The notes beneath the pieces were generated by a model. The model saw only the letters and a list, made by a program, of their open reading frames with translations, made no database searches and was not told the DNA's origin. A program made the position numbers and the translations under genes. From the NCBI GenBank assembly GCA_963738345.1, contig CAVTWI010000002.1, forward strand, positions 4,278,001 through 4,342,000: a stretch of DNA of 64,000 bases. Direction: 5' to 3'. This document shows positions 55,442 to 64,000 of the stretch, piece by piece. How positions within the stretch are numbered: position 1 is the first letter of the stretch; each line of letters begins with the position of its first letter. This DNA is from Bog-159 sp963738345. GTDB lineage: Bacteria; Acidobacteriota; Terriglobia; Bryobacterales; Bryobacteraceae.

Positions 55442-56700
55442 ATGGAAACCGTATTAGCAATTTTATTGGCAGGCGGCGCCGGAGAGCGCTTATCGCCTCT
55501 CACCCGGGATACCGCGAAGCCGGCAGTATGCTTCGGCGGCGTTTACCGGATCATCGACTTCACTTTATCAAATTGTATTAATTCCGACCTTCGACGAATT
55601 TTTATCCTAACACAGTACAAATCTCTGGACCTGATCCGCCACATCCGCGACGGCTGGAACATCCTCTCGCCGAGATGGGCGAGTTCATCGAAACCATCCC
55701 CCCGATGAAGCGCCTGCGCGACGATTGGTATCTGGGCACGGCCGACGCGGTCTTCCAGAATAGCCAGAGCATCGAGGCGGAACAGCCCGCGCTGACCCTG
55801 ATCCTGGCGGCGGACCACATCTACAAGATGAACTACGCGAGATGGTGGAATGGCATCGCCGTGCACCACGCCGATATCACCATCGCCACCATCCAGGTGC
55901 GCGCCGGAGGAGGCGGACCGATTTCGGCATCGCCGAGATCGACCCGGACCACCGCATCGTGGGGTTCGAAGAAAAGCCGCAGCATGGCCATGCGGCGCGC
56001 TCGGTTTTCAATCCGGAGATGGTCAGCGCCTCGATGGGGATTTACGTTTTCAATACCGACGTGCTGTTGCGGCTGCTGCAGGAAGACGCGCAGAACGAAT
56101 CCTCGTCGCACGATTTCGGCAAAGACGTGATTCCCGGACGCGCTCGACTAAGGCGCGCGTGATCGCCTACGATTTCCGCGACATCAACGGCAAACAGGCG
56201 CGCTACTGGCGCGACGTGGGCACTATCGACGCATTTCTACGAAGCCAATATGGATCTGATCGCGGTCACGCCGGAGTTCAATCTTTACGACCACAATTGG
56301 CCCATTCGGACACGCGTGGTGCAGGCGCCGCCGGCGAAATTCGTTTTCGCGCAGGAAGGCCGCCGCATGGGCGTGGCGGTGGATTCGATTGTGGCGGCGG
56401 GCTGCATCGTATCCGGCGGCCGGGTCGTGCGCAGCGTGCTGTCGACGGGCGTGCGGGTCAACAGCTATTGCGAGGTGGAGTATTCGATTCTGATGCCCAA
56501 CGTCAAGATCGGGCGGAACAGCCGGATCCGGCGCGCGATCATCGATACGGGCGCGGAGATTCCGGAATCGAGCGTGATCGGCTACGATGCGGAGCGAGGA
56601 TCGCGCGCGCGGTTATACGGTGACGGAGTCGGGGATTGTGGTGGTGCCGGGCAAGGGGATCGGCACGGGTGAGATACCGGCGACGATGTCGGCCGGGTAA
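55442..56700 (+). pseudogene. glgC: Glucose-1-phosphate adenylyltransferase, broken by several single-base shifts
   Basis: GlgC makes ADP-glucose for glycogen synthesis. The N-terminus ILLAGGAGERLSPLTRDTAKPAVCFGGVYRIIDFTLSN is intact (55442). The reading frame then changes near 55670, 55905-55922, 56150, 56240 and 56600. Successive segments are EMGEFIETIPPMKRLRDDWY, FGIAEIDPDHRIVGFEEKP, ARVIAYDFRDINGKQARYWRD, YEANMDLIAVTPEFNLYDHNW and ARGYTVTESGIVVVPGKG to the stop TAA at 56698. Nearly all sites can be fixed by one base in a short homopolymer (for example TTT at 56236-56238 and GG near 56598), and every segment stays conserved. So the gene may be whole in the organism. The allosteric and active-site regions are present. 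Confidence 0.88.
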
Positions 56701-56716
56701 ACCACTTCGCTGCGTT

Positions 56717-57346
56717 TCACAAAATATTGACGGCGCGGGCAGCCAGGAGTGCCAGGGTAGTAAGCGAGATGGTGGACTGCACCATCATCATGCCTTTGGC
56801 CCATCGCGAGAGGACGGGCACGTCGGTGGGGGAAAACGCCGTGCTGGTGTTGAATGCCAGGAAGAGGTAGTCGACGAAGCCGGGCATAAAGTCGCGGTCA
56901 CCCAGGGTCATCTGCGGAAAGAGGAATGCGCCTTCGGTGTGTTCGCCGCGGGAATCGCGGGCATTGGGGCCGCCGGCATCCAGGCGCCAATACCAGGAAG
57001 CGAAGACCAGGATATTCGAGATCCAGAGGGCAGCGGCGGATTGGAGCAGTTCGCGGGGCGCTTCCTTGTGATCGGGCAGCGCGGCGATGAGCATGGCGAG
57101 CGCGCCGATGGTGGCAGCGGTGATGACGGTGAGGACAGTATAGCCGGCAATTTGGTTGAGAGAGTACTTGGAGCGGCGATGGAGCACGGTGCTTAATACG
57201 GAGAGCGGCACCACCAAGGCGAGGGCTAGCCATCCGGGGCCGGGAGTGAGGTTTTCCGGGAGGGCCCAATACAATCCGCCGACGGATAGAGTAGCCATGA
57301 TGGCGGGCCAGCGTGGTTCCCGGCGCGGTGGGGGGGAGTCGGACAT
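56717..57346 (-). CDS. DUF1345-family membrane protein
   Basis: 209 residues with about five TM helices and the family phrases SWYWRLDAGGP and FNTSTAFSPTDVPVLSRWAK. The function of the family is unknown; a small membrane transport or signalling role has been suggested. A seven-G run at 57330-57336 keeps the frame. It ends near the glgC stop, convergent with it. Confidence 0.8.
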   Translation of the reverse strand: MSDSPPPRREPRWPAIMATLSVGGLYWALPENLTPGPGWLALALVVPLSVLSTVLHRRSKYSLNQIAGYTVLTVITAATIGALAMLIAALPDHKEAPRELLQSAAALWISNILVFASWYWRLDAGGPNARDSRGEHTEGAFLFPQMTLGDRDFMPGFVDYLFLAFNTSTAFSPTDVPVLSRWAKGMMMVQSTISLTTLALLAARAVNIL

Positions 57347-57370
57347 GCCCTTATTGTCGCCGAATTATCG

Positions 57371-58220
57371 TTAGTGCATCTGGCGCAGGCGGGCGATGCG
57401 GTCTTCGGTGGAGGGGTGAGTAGAGAACATGTTCATGAACCATTGTCCAGTAAAGGGCTTGATGATGAACAAATGGGCTGTGGAGGGACTGGCTTCCATG
57501 GGGATGCGTTTCGAGTAAGTATCCAACTTACCCAGCGCGGAAATGAGTTCGTTAGGCGCGTGAGTATATTCGGCCGAAGCTTCGTCGGCGGAATATTCGC
57601 GCGAGCGGGAGATGGCCATCTGGATAAGCATGGCGGCAATGGGGCCGAGGACCATCATGAGCAGGCCGGCAATGGCGTTCCCTCCGCCGCTATCTTCGTC
57701 GTCGCGCGAGCCGCCGAACCAGAAGGCCATGCGGGAGATGAACATGATGGCCGCGGCGATGGTGGCGGCCACCGAACTGATCAAGATATCGCGATGGAGC
57801 ACGTGGCCCAGCTCGTGGGCCACGACTCCTTCGATTTCGCGATCGTCCATCAGCCGCAGGATTCCCACGGTGAAAGCCACGGAGGCGTGCTGCGGATTGC
57901 GTCCAGTGGCGAAAGCGTTAGGGCTCTCTTCGGGAAGCAATAAATAGGCGCGGCATCGGCAGTCCCATGCGCTGGGTCAAGCTTTGCACGATAGGCGCGA
58001 CGCGGCGGTAAACTTCCGGGTTCTCCGTTTCGGTGACCGGCTGGGCGTTGTAAGACGCCAGCGCGATCTTATCCGAAAAGAAGTAACCCGAGAAGTTCAT
58101 CAGGACCGCCAGTCCCAGGCCCATATACAGGCCCTGGCGGCCGGCTATGGCTTCGCCGGCAAACAGTAGCATTGCGCTAAGTAAGCCGAGCAGTAAAACC
58201 GTTTTGATGGTGTTGGTCAT
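57371..58220 (-). pseudogene. htpX: Membrane zinc metalloprotease HtpX, one frame shift
   Basis: The first 100 residues from ATG 58220 (TM helices, then GLPMPRLFIAS) run out of frame, and the rest begins PEESPNAFATGRNPQHASVAFTVGI in the next frame. It carries the zinc site VAHELGHVLH and TM helices to 57371. Removing one T from GCTTCCC near 57934 gives FIAPEESPNAFATG, as in normal HtpX. HtpX is a heat-induced inner-membrane quality-control protease. It lies just downstream of clpB, fitting a heat-shock cluster. It is likely functional if the T is an error. Confidence 0.9.
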
Positions 58221-58235
58221 ATGGACGCAAGTCCG

Positions 58236-60869
58236 TTAAGCGGCCACCGGAACGAGCTTCTGGAAACGAAGCTCGTTGGTGGCAGGTTCGGCGTCCGCTT
58301 CCACGGTATCGCCGTCCTGGAAATCGCCGTAGAGCAGTTTGAGCGCCAGGGGATCCTGGATCAAGCGCTGGATCGCACGCCGCATGGGCCGCGCGCCATA
58401 CTGCGGGTCGTAACCCTCTTTGATGAGGAGTTCGCGAGCAGTGGCGGTCAGTTCAAGGCGGATGCCGCGGTCTTTGAGCAGTTTCCCGACGCGCCGCAAC
58501 TGAATGTCGATGATCTTAGTCAGGTGCTCACGGGTGAGCGAATTAAACACGATGATATCGTCGATGCGGTTCAGGAACTCCGGCTTGAAGGTCGAGCGCA
58601 AGGCCTCGAGAAGGCGCGTGCGAGCGACTTCGTTGGCCGTGCCCTTGGCGTGTACCGAGAATCCTATGGGACCGACTTCGCGCATGCTGGTCGAACCGAC
58701 GTTCGAGGTCATCACGATGACCGTATTCTTGAAACTCACGGTGCGGCCCTGGCCATCGGTGAGGCGGCCATCGTCCAGGATCTGCAACATGGAGTTGAAG
58801 ACGTCCGGATGGGCTTTTTCGATTTCGTCGAAGAGCACCACTGAATAAGGACGGCGGCGGACCTGTTCGGTGAGCTGGCCGCCTTCATCGTAGCCGACGT
58901 ATCCGGGGGGGGAGCCGATCATACGGGAGACGGAATGCTTCTCCATGTATTCGGACATGTCCACGCGGATCATGGCCTTCTCGTCGTCGAATAGGTATTC
59001 GGCGAGCGCGCGCACCAGTTCGGTTTTGCCGACGCCAGTGGGGCCGAGGAAGATAAAGCTGCCGATGGGACGGTTAGGATCGCTGAGTCCCGCGCGGTTG
59101 CGCAGAATGGCGTTTGAAACCAGGCGCACGGCTTCGTCCTGGCCTACCACGCGATCCTTGAGGTGATCGGGCATTTGAACCAGTTTTTGGGCTTCGCCCT
59201 GGAGCATGCGGGTAACCGGGATGCCGGTCGACTTGGCTACGATGCGGGCGATATCTTCGTCGTCGATTTCTTCTTTCAAGAGAGCGGAGTCTTTGATCGC
59301 TTCGAGATCGTGTTCGGCGGCCTGAATGTCTTTCTCGATTTGGGCGAGGCGGCCATAGCGGATCTGGGCAGCCTTCTCCCAGTCGCCCTGGCGGCTGGCC
59401 TGCTCTTCGTCTTTGCGCAATTGCTCCTGCTCTTCTTTCAGGTGGCGGACGTTGTGGATGGCGGCTTTTTCGCGATTCCACCGCTCTTTAAGAGTGGCGG
59501 TTTCGCCGCGCAATTTTTCCAGTTCGTCTTCGACGTGACGGAGGCGCTCGCGAGAGGCAGAGTCGCGCTCAAGCCCGAGGGCTTGGCGTTCAATTTCCAG
59601 ATGCGTAATGCGGCGGTCTTTCTGATCGATTTCGATGGGCATGGAGCCGATCTGAAGGCGCAGGGCCGCGCCGGCTTCGTCGATCAGGTCTATGGCTTTG
59701 TCGGGCAGGAAGCGATCGGTGATATAGCGTTGCGAGAGCAGCGCGGCAGCCACGATGGCAGCGTCCTTAATACGAACACCGTGATGAATTTCGAACTTCT
59801 CTTTGAGACCGCGCAGGATGGCGACGGTATCGTCAACTGTCGGTTCGCCGACGAAGACGGTTTGGAAGCGGCGGGCCAGCGCGGCGTCTTTTTCGATGCG
59901 TTTGTATTCGGTAAGGGTGGTGGCGCCGATGCAGCGAAGGTCGCCGCGGGCGAGGGCCGGCTTCAACATGTTGGCGGCATCGATGGCGCCTTCGGCGGAT
60001 CCGGCACCGACGAGAGTATGCAGTTCGTCGATGAAGCAGATGATCTCGCCGTTCGAATCGGTGATTTCTTTGAGAACGGCTTTCAGGCGGTCTTCGAACT
60101 CGCCGCGAAACTTGGTACCGGCGACCATGGAACCGAGGTCAAGCGCGATCAGTTTCTTATGCTGCAACTGATCGGGGACGTCGCCCTTGACGATGCGCTG
60201 GGCCAGACCTTCCACGATGGCGGTCTTACCCACGCCGGGTTCGCCGATCAACACGGGATTGTTCTTGGTGCGGCGGCTGAGCACCTGCATCAGGCGGCGG
60301 ATTTCGTCTTCACGGCCGATGACAGGGTCGAGTTTGCCGTCGCGAGCGGATTGGGTCAAGTCGACCGAGTAGCGCTCGAGGGCTTGGTATTTTGTTTCGG
60401 GATTGGGATCGGTCACTCGCTGTGTACCTCGTATGGAAACCAGCGCTTTGAGAATGGCTTCATGGGTGGCTCCGGCACGCTCGAGCAGTTGAGCGGCGGG
60501 ATCGCGCTTTTGCGCGGAGATGGCCAGCAGCAGGTGTTCGGTGGAGACGAACTCGTCCTTGAAGCGGCTGGCTTCGTCGAACGCGCGCTCCATTACCTCG
60601 TTCAGCGGTTGGGACGCATAAATACCCGGCTGGGGGGGCATGCTGACCTTAGGAATATTTTCTAATTGACGCTCGCCTTCGGAAACGATGGCGTCGGGCT
60701 GGACCCCGCATTTTTCAAGGACGGGGCGGACGATGCCTTCGGTCTCCTGGGCGAGAGCCACCAAGAGGTGCAGGGGGTAGAGCACCTGGCCGTCGGACTG
60801 GCCGGCGATCTCCTGCGATTTTTGCAGGGCTTCCTGGGCTTTTTGTGTGAACTTGTCGAATCGGATCAC
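58236..60869 (-). CDS. clpB: ClpB disaggregase
   Basis: 877 residues. N-domain, AAA-1 with Walker A GEPGVGKT at 209-216, a coiled-coil middle domain (about 400-520) and AAA-2 with GPTGVGKT near 610. With DnaK it solubilises aggregated proteins in the cytoplasm. It follows hsp20 by about 85 bases, separated by a strong hairpin, and precedes htpX by 15 bases. An eight-G run at 58905-58912 and a seven-G run near 60632 keep the frame. Confidence 0.97.
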   Translation of the reverse strand: MIRFDKFTQKAQEALQKSQEIAGQSDGQVLYPLHLLVALAQETEGIVRPVLEKCGVQPDAIVSEGERQLENIPKVSMPPQPGIYASQPLNEVMERAFDEASRFKDEFVSTEHLLLAISAQKRDPAAQLLERAGATHEAILKALVSIRGTQRVTDPNPETKYQALERYSVDLTQSARDGKLDPVIGREDEIRRLMQVLSRRTKNNPVLIGEPGVGKTAIVEGLAQRIVKGDVPDQLQHKKLIALDLGSMVAGTKFRGEFEDRLKAVLKEITDSNGEIICFIDELHTLVGAGSAEGAIDAANMLKPALARGDLRCIGATTLTEYKRIEKDAALARRFQTVFVGEPTVDDTVAILRGLKEKFEIHHGVRIKDAAIVAAALLSQRYITDRFLPDKAIDLIDEAGAALRLQIGSMPIEIDQKDRRITHLEIERQALGLERDSASRERLRHVEDELEKLRGETATLKERWNREKAAIHNVRHLKEEQEQLRKDEEQASRQGDWEKAAQIRYGRLAQIEKDIQAAEHDLEAIKDSALLKEEIDDEDIARIVAKSTGIPVTRMLQGEAQKLVQMPDHLKDRVVGQDEAVRLVSNAILRNRAGLSDPNRPIGSFIFLGPTGVGKTELVRALAEYLFDDEKAMIRVDMSEYMEKHSVSRMIGSPPGYVGYDEGGQLTEQVRRRPYSVVLFDEIEKAHPDVFNSMLQILDDGRLTDGQGRTVSFKNTVIVMTSNVGSTSMREVGPIGFSVHAKGTANEVARTRLLEALRSTFKPEFLNRIDDIIVFNSLTREHLTKIIDIQLRRVGKLLKDRGIRLELTATARELLIKEGYDPQYGARPMRRAIQRLIQDPLALKLLYGDFQDGDTVEADAEPATNELRFQKLVPVAA

Positions 60870-60908
60870 AAGAACCTGCTTTCTTTAAGGATATCGGAAA
60901 TGGCAAAA

Positions 60909-60930
60909 GGACAGGCCCGAAGACCTGTCC
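60909..60930 (-). terminator. Hairpin with UUCG loop between hsp20 and clpB
   Basis: On the minus strand GGACAGG-tcttcggg-CCTGTCC, a 7-base stem extended around the C(UUCG)G tetraloop, followed by TTTT. It stands between the hsp20 stop (60955) and the clpB ATG (60869), so it could terminate most transcripts or protect the hsp20 end. Confidence 0.6.
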
Positions 60931-60954
60931 CAAGTGCCAGCAATTTTACTGCAA

Positions 60955-61380
60955 TTAGTTTTGCTTTACGTCGATCTTGACTTGCCGGGGCTTGGCGGCT
61001 GCCTTTTTAGGCAGTTTGACGGTGAGGACGCCGTTGTGGAACTCGGCGGCGACTTTTTCAGTGTCGACGGTAGTGGGAACGGTGAAGGTTCGGGTGAACT
61101 GACCGTAGCCACGCTCGATGCGATGGTAACCCTTGTTGGTGTCATCCTTCCGGAACTTACGTTCGCCGGAGAGGGTAAGGGTGTTGTTTTCGACGCGGAG
61201 GTCGATATCGGACAACTCGACTTCGGGGACATCAGCTTTGAGCACGAGTTCGTCCTCGGTTTCAAAGATGTCAACGGCTGGAGACCAGGGGCGTCCGGCG
61301 CGGGGTTCACTGAGCATACGAGTAAAGGCGTCTTCGAAGAGACGAAGGTTGGCTAGGGGGTCGACGTGGGTTAGGGACAT
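60955..61380 (-). CDS. Small heat-shock protein (Hsp20/alpha-crystallin)
   Basis: 141 residues with an alpha-crystallin domain (PAVDIFETEDELVLKADVPEVELSDIDLRVENNTLTLSGER...) and the C-terminal VKLPKKAAAKPRQVKIDVKQN. It holds unfolded protein for ClpB/DnaK. It has a strong AAGGAG ribosome site and a good promoter (61442-61470). No CIRCE element or sigma-32 consensus is seen. Confidence 0.95.
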   Translation of the reverse strand: MSLTHVDPLANLRLFEDAFTRMLSEPRAGRPWSPAVDIFETEDELVLKADVPEVELSDIDLRVENNTLTLSGERKFRKDDTNKGYHRIERGYGQFTRTFTVPTTVDTEKVAAEFHNGVLTVKLPKKAAAKPRQVKIDVKQN

Positions 61381-61441
61381 TGTTTATTTGCTCCTTATTT
61401 CAGAATCGTTCAAAACGCTGGACTTACTTCATCCAGTTACA

Positions 61442-61470
61442 ATAATAAAATATGCGTTCATCATTGTCAA
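61442..61470 (-). promoter_or_regulatory. Near-consensus sigma-70 promoter for hsp20-clpB
   Basis: TTGACA (61465-61470) and TATTAT (61442-61447) on the minus strand with a 17-base spacer, about 60 bases before the hsp20 ATG. This is one of the best promoter matches in the window. Confidence 0.65.
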
Positions 61471-61593
61471 GTATTTATGCGCACAAAAATAAAGAAAATT
61501 TGTATTCGGGGACGGAGGGGTCGGCAAGTCTCAGAACGAGGCACTGCAGCAAGCTATAAACAACTGATTAATTTGTACTTATGAAGGGATCTT

Positions 61594-62346
61594 TTAGGCG
61601 AAGGCTTGCCAGCAAAGTTGGACACCCATGCAGGTGAGCCAAGCCGAAAGAGCAACGCGGAGAGGACGAGAGGGTAACACGGAGAGGAGGTTAGCGCCGA
61701 TCAGGGCACCGACCATGCCACCGATGATGAGGTGGATCAGGATCCCGGACTGGAAGTGTCCGGCCGAAAGGTGAAAGCCGCCACCGATGAGGGAGCAGGC
61801 CAAACCGAACATGACATCAGTGCCGACCACGCGCGCAGGCGTAAGCGGGGTCAGGTTCAAGAGCGCAACGCCTCCAAGGGCGCCGGCGCCAGCCGACGAA
61901 AATCCAACCTCGGTACCTATACCGAGGGCGATGAAGGGCAGCCAAACGGAGCGGTCCTGCATGGTCCGCGCATGAGCGCTGCGCTTCAGGGTACGGATCA
62001 GGTTATAGAAAGCCATAGTAGCGACCAACGACCCGATACCCAGGAAGAGTGCGCCGCGATGGTGTTTTGCATCCAGTAAATCCATCAAATAAAAGCCAAT
62101 TAGGACGCCCGGAACACCGCCACAGCAGAGGCGCACGAGAGTCGGGTAATGGATTTGTTTGCGGATGATGTAGACGGGGGCGATGGTGAGCTTGATTACA
62201 GCCGAGAAGGCCAGAGCAGTTCCTACTGCTTCCGGTGGCGGGAGTTTAAAAAACAGCATCAGGACTGGCGCCAGGAGCGAACCGGCACCTACGCCAGTGA
62301 GTCCGACACCTGCCGCGATCAGGAAGCCAACCAGAATCTCAGTCAT
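61594..62346 (-). CDS. TSUP family permease (TauE/SafE-like)
   Basis: 250 residues with about eight TM helices and the repeated glycine-rich motifs GVGLTGVGAGSLLAPVLM and GAGALGGVALLNLTPLTP. TSUP proteins export sulfite, sulfonate or other anions; the substrate here is unknown. It sits alone between hsp20 and the peptidase gene, all on the minus strand. Confidence 0.88.
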   Translation of the reverse strand: MTEILVGFLIAAGVGLTGVGAGSLLAPVLMLFFKLPPPEAVGTALAFSAVIKLTIAPVYIIRKQIHYPTLVRLCCGGVPGVLIGFYLMDLLDAKHHRGALFLGIGSLVATMAFYNLIRTLKRSAHARTMQDRSVWLPFIALGIGTEVGFSSAGAGALGGVALLNLTPLTPARVVGTDVMFGLACSLIGGGFHLSAGHFQSGILIHLIIGGMVGALIGANLLSVLPSRPLRVALSAWLTCMGVQLCWQAFA

Positions 62347-62530
62347 GAATTACTCGACGGTCACTCGAACGTTCCCTCGGTTGTTCCAGTCATATTAACC
62401 CGGATCAATCCATCGTGTCTATGGAAATTAGATATAGTCTAGTACAAAACGGATAAGAAGCTGAAAACAGTAGGCATTCTGAAGGGGGCGGATATCGTTG
62501 GATACCCGCCCTGGAAGCTGGGTTTCTTGA

Positions 62531-64000
62531 CTATTGACCGGCGGCGCTGGCACCGGTAAGGGAGTTAGCTATGGCGGTCCCATCGGGCGAACCCATGCCG
62601 GTGCAGGCATCCCAACCGGCGCCGGCGGAATAGCCGCCGATTTGGCCGGTGATGTCGTTGTTTCCGCTGGTAATATCCCGCAGTGCGCCCGCGCCCGAGA
62701 CTTGGGCGTACAGGAGCGGGTTGAAGAAGCCAACGGGGGTTCCGAGTTTTTGGTTAACGCACGCGATCAGGCCGGCCCATAAGGGAGAGACCGCGCTGGT
62801 ACCGCCGACGGTGCCGGATTGGCCATCGGCCAGGATCTGGAATCCGGTTTCCGGATCCGCGTTGCCAGCCACATCGGGAACACCGCGCCCGACGCGTCCA
62901 CCGGGGTTTACGGAAGGCGGAATCCCGGCATTGGCCTGCCAGGTAGGAGGATCGATGCTGTCGCTGATGCCGCCGCCGGTAGCACCGCCATCGGGTCCAT
63001 CGTTCCAGACGGTCTCGGCGGTAATCTTCTTCCCGGAAGCCTTCAGGGTAGTGCCGCCGCATGCCAGGACGAAGGCGCTGGTGGCGGGGAAGTCGCAATG
63101 GGCGAGGCCATCGTCGATCTGATCGCGCGATCCGTCGTCTCCGGCGGAACAGCACACCGTGATACCCATGGCCGCTGCCGCTTGAAACGCTTCGTTGACG
63201 GCTTGAATGGCTTGCGCGGACCAGATATCCTGGCCTTCGGCGAAGCCCCAACTGATAGAGAGGACGGATGGGTTGTGCACGGTGTCGTGGACTGCCGTAG
63301 AAATTGCATCGACCCAGCCTTGCTCGGTGAAGTTCGAGAAATAGACGGCGATACTGGCACCTGGCGCAACGGAGCCGGCGACCTCTATATCGAGCATGAC
63401 CTCGGTATCGGGGCTGTCCTGTCCGGGGGCGGGCTGATTGGTGACGCCGTCAACGGAGACCGCCGTAACAGAGGGAGTGGCTATTCCCAGTTTTTTGAAG
63501 TAGGAATCAAGATCAGTGGTGGTGTAACCGCCGCCGAACTCCAGGATGCCAATGCACTGGCCGGTTCCGTCGGCCCCGGCGGGGAAGTTATAAAGCTGCG
63601 CGACGTCCGGCGGGGTGAAGGCGGATTTCTTCGCGTCGAACGTATCCTGGGCGAGCCGTTTGGGCCGGCGGAAGTGGGGCCGCGCCTGGCGGCGGTTGTC
63701 GAATCCGAAGACGCCTTGTACGATACCGGCGAGATCTTCGGGGATATAAATTGGACCGGTGCGGCCGCGGAAGGCGCCATCGGGGTGATCGTAATTAGCC
63801 AGGTAGACGCCGAAGGCAGGGCTGAGCGCGGCGATGGTTCCGGAAAGGACCACGGTACGGCGGGCAGGGCTGACTTCGACTACGGTCAAATTGTGCTCAT
63901 GGGCGAAGGCCTCGACTTTAGATATATCTTCGGGGCTGGCGCCGTAATTGGCTGCGAAATCCTGCCGGCTGAGGTAGTGGCGCTGGTTGGGCAGGGTCGC
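62531..64000 (-). CDS. S53 (sedolisin/kumamolisin) family peptidase, cut by the window end
   Basis: The frame is open to the window edge (ATLPNQRHYLSRQDFAANYGASPED..., the pro-kumamolisin prodomain), so the start lies beyond 64000. Counted from an internal TTG at 63889, the Glu-Asp-Ser set is E163/D167 in DTEVMLDIEV, the oxyanion D251 in CCSAGDDGS and S365 in GGTSAVSPLWAG. These acid peptidases act outside the cell at low pH. The C-terminus has the calcium site region IANS. The window holds about 490 residues of it. Confidence 0.93.
   Translation of the reverse strand, partial: ATLPNQRHYLSRQDFAANYGASPEDISKVEAFAHEHNLTVVEVSPARRTVVLSGTIAALSPAFGVYLANYDHPDGAFRGRTGPIYIPEDLAGIVQGVFGFDNRRQARPHFRRPKRLAQDTFDAKKSAFTPPDVAQLYNFPAGADGTGQCIGILEFGGGYTTTDLDSYFKKLGIATPSVTAVSVDGVTNQPAPGQDSPDTEVMLDIEVAGSVAPGASIAVYFSNFTEQGWVDAISTAVHDTVHNPSVLSISWGFAEGQDIWSAQAIQAVNEAFQAAAAMGITVCCSAGDDGSRDQIDDGLAHCDFPATSAFVLACGGTTLKASGKKITAETVWNDGPDGGATGGGISDSIDPPTWQANAGIPPSVNPGGRVGRGVPDVAGNADPETGFQILADGQSGTVGGTSAVSPLWAGLIACVNQKLGTPVGFFNPLLYAQVSGAGALRDITSGNNDITGQIGGYSAGAGWDACTGMGSPDGTAIANSLTGASAAGQ

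Noticed and set aside
59163..60665. 500-residue plus-strand frame opposite clpB
   Set aside because: Phe/Gly/Val-rich antisense of ClpB; no domains.
61380..61594. CIRCE element upstream of hsp20
   Set aside because: No TTAGCACTC inverted pair is present; only a normal promoter is found.

Overview
The window looks like chromosomal DNA of a soil Acidobacterium of the Solibacter/Bryobacter type. The clues are a GC-rich sequence, a VWFA-related acidobacterial protein, a large NHL-repeat protein with a TIGR03437-type C-terminal domain, a GloVer-type tandem-repeat secreted protein, a CRTAC1/ASPIC protein, and many TPR, CHAT and secreted hydrolase genes among ordinary housekeeping genes. I see no rRNA, tRNA, IS element, prophage or CRISPR array. 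No gene-free stretch exceeds 300 bases; the longest is about 284 bases, at 51526-51809.

Layout. 0-5 kb: a cut-off gene, a VWFA-like protein, an ABC exporter pair, tpiA and deoB. 5-18 kb: mostly exported proteins (Tat ferritin-like, CRTAC1, a beta-barrel, an esterase, a GloVer repeat protein) with nadE and a TPR/membrane pair. 18-27 kb: copZ-copA, a DUF465 protein, rimI, a mutarotase-like protein, a small cytochrome c, a STAS protein, a large TPR protein and a frame-broken miaA. 27-36.9 kb: a small secreted protein, a CsgG/TPR protein, a PAS-degenerate-GGDEF protein with motA-motB, hydrolases, DUF4342, a PilT-type ATPase, an M28 peptidase and DUF423. 36.8-44 kb: a duplicated cassette in which lipoprotein TPR-CHAT (caspase-like) proteins follow membrane zinc-finger (anti-sigma-like) proteins. 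44-52.8 kb: phosphate butyryl/acetyltransferase, a membrane-anchored JAMM metalloprotease, proS, the NHL/TIGR03437 protein, a rhodanese and gap. 52.9-58.2 kb: genes several of which are frame-broken (a small secreted protein, a zinc ribbon, glgC, htpX), together with a CPBP protease, rpsU and DUF1345. 58.2-64 kb: clpB and hsp20, a TSUP permease and an S53 peptidase cut by the window end.

Two themes stand out. The first is the twin CHAT cassette. Both copies begin with a zinc-finger/TM/Ig-like protein preceded by the same spaced promoter-like motif (TGTAACGA, 16 bases, ACAATCYAAT), and both CHAT proteins keep the His and Cys of the caspase-like dyad behind a lipoprotein signal. This suggests an envelope-located protease/anti-sigma-like module, not a cytosolic defence system. 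The second is a patchy load of single-base indels, mostly in short homopolymers, at about 21.7-26.7 kb and 53-58 kb. Undoing them restores complete, well-conserved proteins (miaA, glgC, htpX, a zinc ribbon), so sequence error is a better explanation than gene decay. In two cases the indels cancel out and are hidden inside reading frames that look intact.
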